Assembly: GCA_004297315.1 (NCBI GenBank)
Contig: SCTU01000061.1
Location: 1 to 15,400 of the forward strand
Source: Dehalococcoidia bacterium
GTDB lineage: Bacteria; Chloroflexota; Dehalococcoidia; UBA2979
Reading direction: 5' to 3'
DNA: 15,400 nt
A program made the position numbers and the translations under genes. The notes under the pieces are model-generated. The model did not search any database and was not told the DNA's origin. It saw nothing but the letters and a program-made list of their open reading frames with translations. Positions 13,785 to 15,400 of this stretch are shown piece by piece. Each line of letters opens with the position of its first letter. The stretch's first letter is position 1.

Positions 13785-15400
13785 ATGCCCGCGCGACGCC
13801 GCACACCTCCATCCCCGCCCGAGGGTGACGCCGCCGTCAGCGACGAGGCTGCGCTCGCCCGTTACCAGTCGATGCGCGACTTTCAGCAGACGGCGGAGCC
13901 TGCCGGCGAGACTGTGGTCGACCTCGGCCCTCCCGATCAACCGCTGACCTTCGTCGTGCAGAAGCACCGCGCGACCCGGCTGCATTACGACCTGCGGCTG
14001 GAGGTCGATGGCGTGATGCCATCGTGGCCGATCCCGCGCGGCCCGAGCGCGGACCCTGCCGACAAGCGCCTCGCCGTGATGACCGAGCCGCATCCGCTCG
14101 ACTACGCGACCTTCGAGGGCATCATCGCGCGTGGCCAGTACGGCGCCGGCGAGGTCATCGTCTGGGACCGCGGCACCTACTCCCCGGACGAGACGGGCAC
14201 GCTCGTCTTCGAAGACCGGGCCGAGGCGAACCGCCAGATGCGCGAGCAGATCGCCGCTGGCAAAGTCTCGGTCACGCTCCGCGGGCATCGCATGAAGGGC
14301 TCGTGGACGCTCGTCAAGACGAAGCAGGCGCCTGATTCGTGGCTCGCGATCAAGCACAAGGACGACGCCGCAACCGGCGTCGACCTCGCGAGCGCTTACG
14401 ACGGCTCCGTGCTCTGCGGGCTGACGATCGCCGACCTCCAGGCCGGGAGCCGTCTCCCCGAACGCGAGATCGAGCCGCTGCTGGCCGCTGACCTCCCCGG
14501 CGCGAGGCGTGCGCCGTTCCTCGAAGGCATCGTGCCGATAGCCGCGACCCAGACGGCGAAGCCGTTCGACCGCGCGGGCTGGATCTTCGAGCCGAAGATC
14601 GACGGCGTGCGCGCGCTGATCACGCTGCGCGACGGCGCCGTGCGCCTGACCTCGAGGCGGGGGCTGGACATGACCGCGCAGTACCCGGCCCTCGCCGCGT
14701 CGCTCGAGAAGCAGCCGGCGAACACGCTCATCCTCGACGGCGAGATCGCGGCGCTCGACGAGCACGGAGTGCCTTCGTTCGAACGGTTGCAGCAGCGGAT
14801 CAACCTCACGGACCCAACCGAGATCCGGGGTTTCGACCGCTCGCTGCCAGTTGTCTGCTACGTCTTCGACATCCTGTACGTGGACGGCGTCGACGTGAGC
14901 CGCGTGCCCCTCCTCGCCCGCAAACGGCTGCTCCAGCGCACGTTGTTGCCGACGCCCTGGGTACGCTTCGTCGAGCACACCGAGACCGATGGCGTGCGTG
15001 CCTACGAGGGGGCCACCGCGATTGGCCTGGAAGGCCTCGTGGCCAAGCGGGGCGACTCCCGGTACGAGTCGGGGACGCGGTCGTCGGCGTGGATGAAGGT
15101 GAAATCGCGCCTGACCAATGAGTTCGTGGTCACCGGATACACGCCGGGCTTGAACTCGCGCTCCTCCACCTTCGGCGCCCTCGTGATCGCGACGCGCGAG
15201 GACGATGGCCGCCTGGTTGGCGTCGGCCACGTCGGCTCCGGTTTCACCGAGGCAATGCTGAAGTCGTTGAAGAAGCGCCTGGACGCCATGCGCATCCCGA
15301 CCTCACCGATGGTGAAGCCGCCCCCGGCCTCCGAGCGCGTCACCCACGTCCGACCTGAGCTCGTCGTCGAGGTCGAGTACACGATGATGACGGCGGACGG
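13785..15400 (+). CDS. ligD: ATP-dependent DNA ligase LigD (phosphoesterase + ligase domains), 3' end outside window
   Basis: The frame is open from ATG 13785 to the window edge (538 codons) with no stop. After the family opening ALARYQSMRDFQQTAEPAG (23-41) comes the 3'-phosphoesterase domain (about 55-180). Its His61, His67, Asp69, Arg71 and His103 align at a constant offset of 19 with the P. aeruginosa LigD active-site residues (His42, His48, Asp50, Arg52, His84). The ligase domain follows: nucleophile Lys271 in EPKIDGVRA, then DGEIAALD, GLVAKR and AWMKVKS, then the OB fold, cut near its end at YTMMTADG. A polymerase domain may follow outside the window (order as in Pseudomonas) or be a separate gene. 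There is no N-terminal polymerase domain as in mycobacteria. LigD trims and seals Ku-bound ends. Confidence 0.95.
   Translation, partial: MPARRRTPPSPPEGDAAVSDEAALARYQSMRDFQQTAEPAGETVVDLGPPDQPLTFVVQKHRATRLHYDLRLEVDGVMPSWPIPRGPSADPADKRLAVMTEPHPLDYATFEGIIARGQYGAGEVIVWDRGTYSPDETGTLVFEDRAEANRQMREQIAAGKVSVTLRGHRMKGSWTLVKTKQAPDSWLAIKHKDDAATGVDLASAYDGSVLCGLTIADLQAGSRLPEREIEPLLAADLPGARRAPFLEGIVPIAATQTAKPFDRAGWIFEPKIDGVRALITLRDGAVRLTSRRGLDMTAQYPALAASLEKQPANTLILDGEIAALDEHGVPSFERLQQRINLTDPTEIRGFDRSLPVVCYVFDILYVDGVDVSRVPLLARKRLLQRTLLPTPWVRFVEHTETDGVRAYEGATAIGLEGLVAKRGDSRYESGTRSSAWMKVKSRLTNEFVVTGYTPGLNSRSSTFGALVIATREDDGRLVGVGHVGSGFTEAMLKSLKKRLDAMRIPTSPMVKPPPASERVTHVRPELVVEVEYTMMTAD

Noticed and set aside
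13554..15230. 558-codon minus-strand ORF opposite ku and ligD
   Set aside because: Antisense shadow: the plus frame is open to the window edge and encodes LigD with all catalytic residues.

Overview
This is a high-GC bacterial segment. It reads best as a free-living, probably aerobic member of the Chloroflexota, with Actinobacteria as the main alternative. That placement is inferred from gene style: a Tat-exported lipoprotein solute-binding protein, a CoxMSL-type molybdenum hydroxylase, a KimA-like transporter with a long cytosolic N-terminus, and a Ku/LigD pair. No rRNA, tRNA or other taxonomic marker is visible. The first kilobase is visibly less GC-rich than the rest and looks like an accessory patch.

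Layout. (1) 1-1348: a 3' gene remnant, a perfect 12-bp inverted repeat, a small three-helix membrane protein (minus strand), a 60-residue orphan protein (plus strand), and about 500 bp with no recognisable gene. (2) 1349-3205: a large family 5 (peptide/nickel-type) ABC substrate-binding lipoprotein on the minus strand, without permease or ATPase partners and with a structured 5' leader. (3) 3463-7454: a divergent operon for the FAD, [2Fe-2S] and molybdopterin subunits of a xanthine-dehydrogenase-family hydroxylase, followed by a MoaD/ThiS-like protein. The large subunit lacks the CO dehydrogenase active-site signatures, so its substrate is unknown. (4) 7738-12204: a shortened KdpD-like sensor kinase and a KdpE-like regulator, translationally coupled, then a KimA-like APC/KUP-family transporter. 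(5) 12335-12709: a small helical protein of unknown function. (6) 12830-15400: Ku and the start of LigD, the two-component non-homologous end-joining system; LigD runs off the window.

The most interesting signal is regulatory. The same layout, TTGAGCG-N4-TTGAG followed 11 bases later by an NACNAT -10-like hexamer, lies before both the sensor kinase gene and the transporter gene. Direct repeats with an 11-bp period match how OmpR/PhoB/KdpE regulators bind. The proposal is that this KdpDE-like pair autoregulates and controls a KimA-type potassium transporter instead of the usual KdpFABC pump.

A second pattern is that three genes lacking a Shine-Dalgarno sequence have a -10-like hexamer starting exactly 12 bases before the start codon. 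This suggests leaderless mRNAs alongside the clear AGGAGG sites of other genes. Potassium uptake and end joining side by side would fit a desiccation or osmotic-stress neighbourhood, but that link is inference from proximity only.
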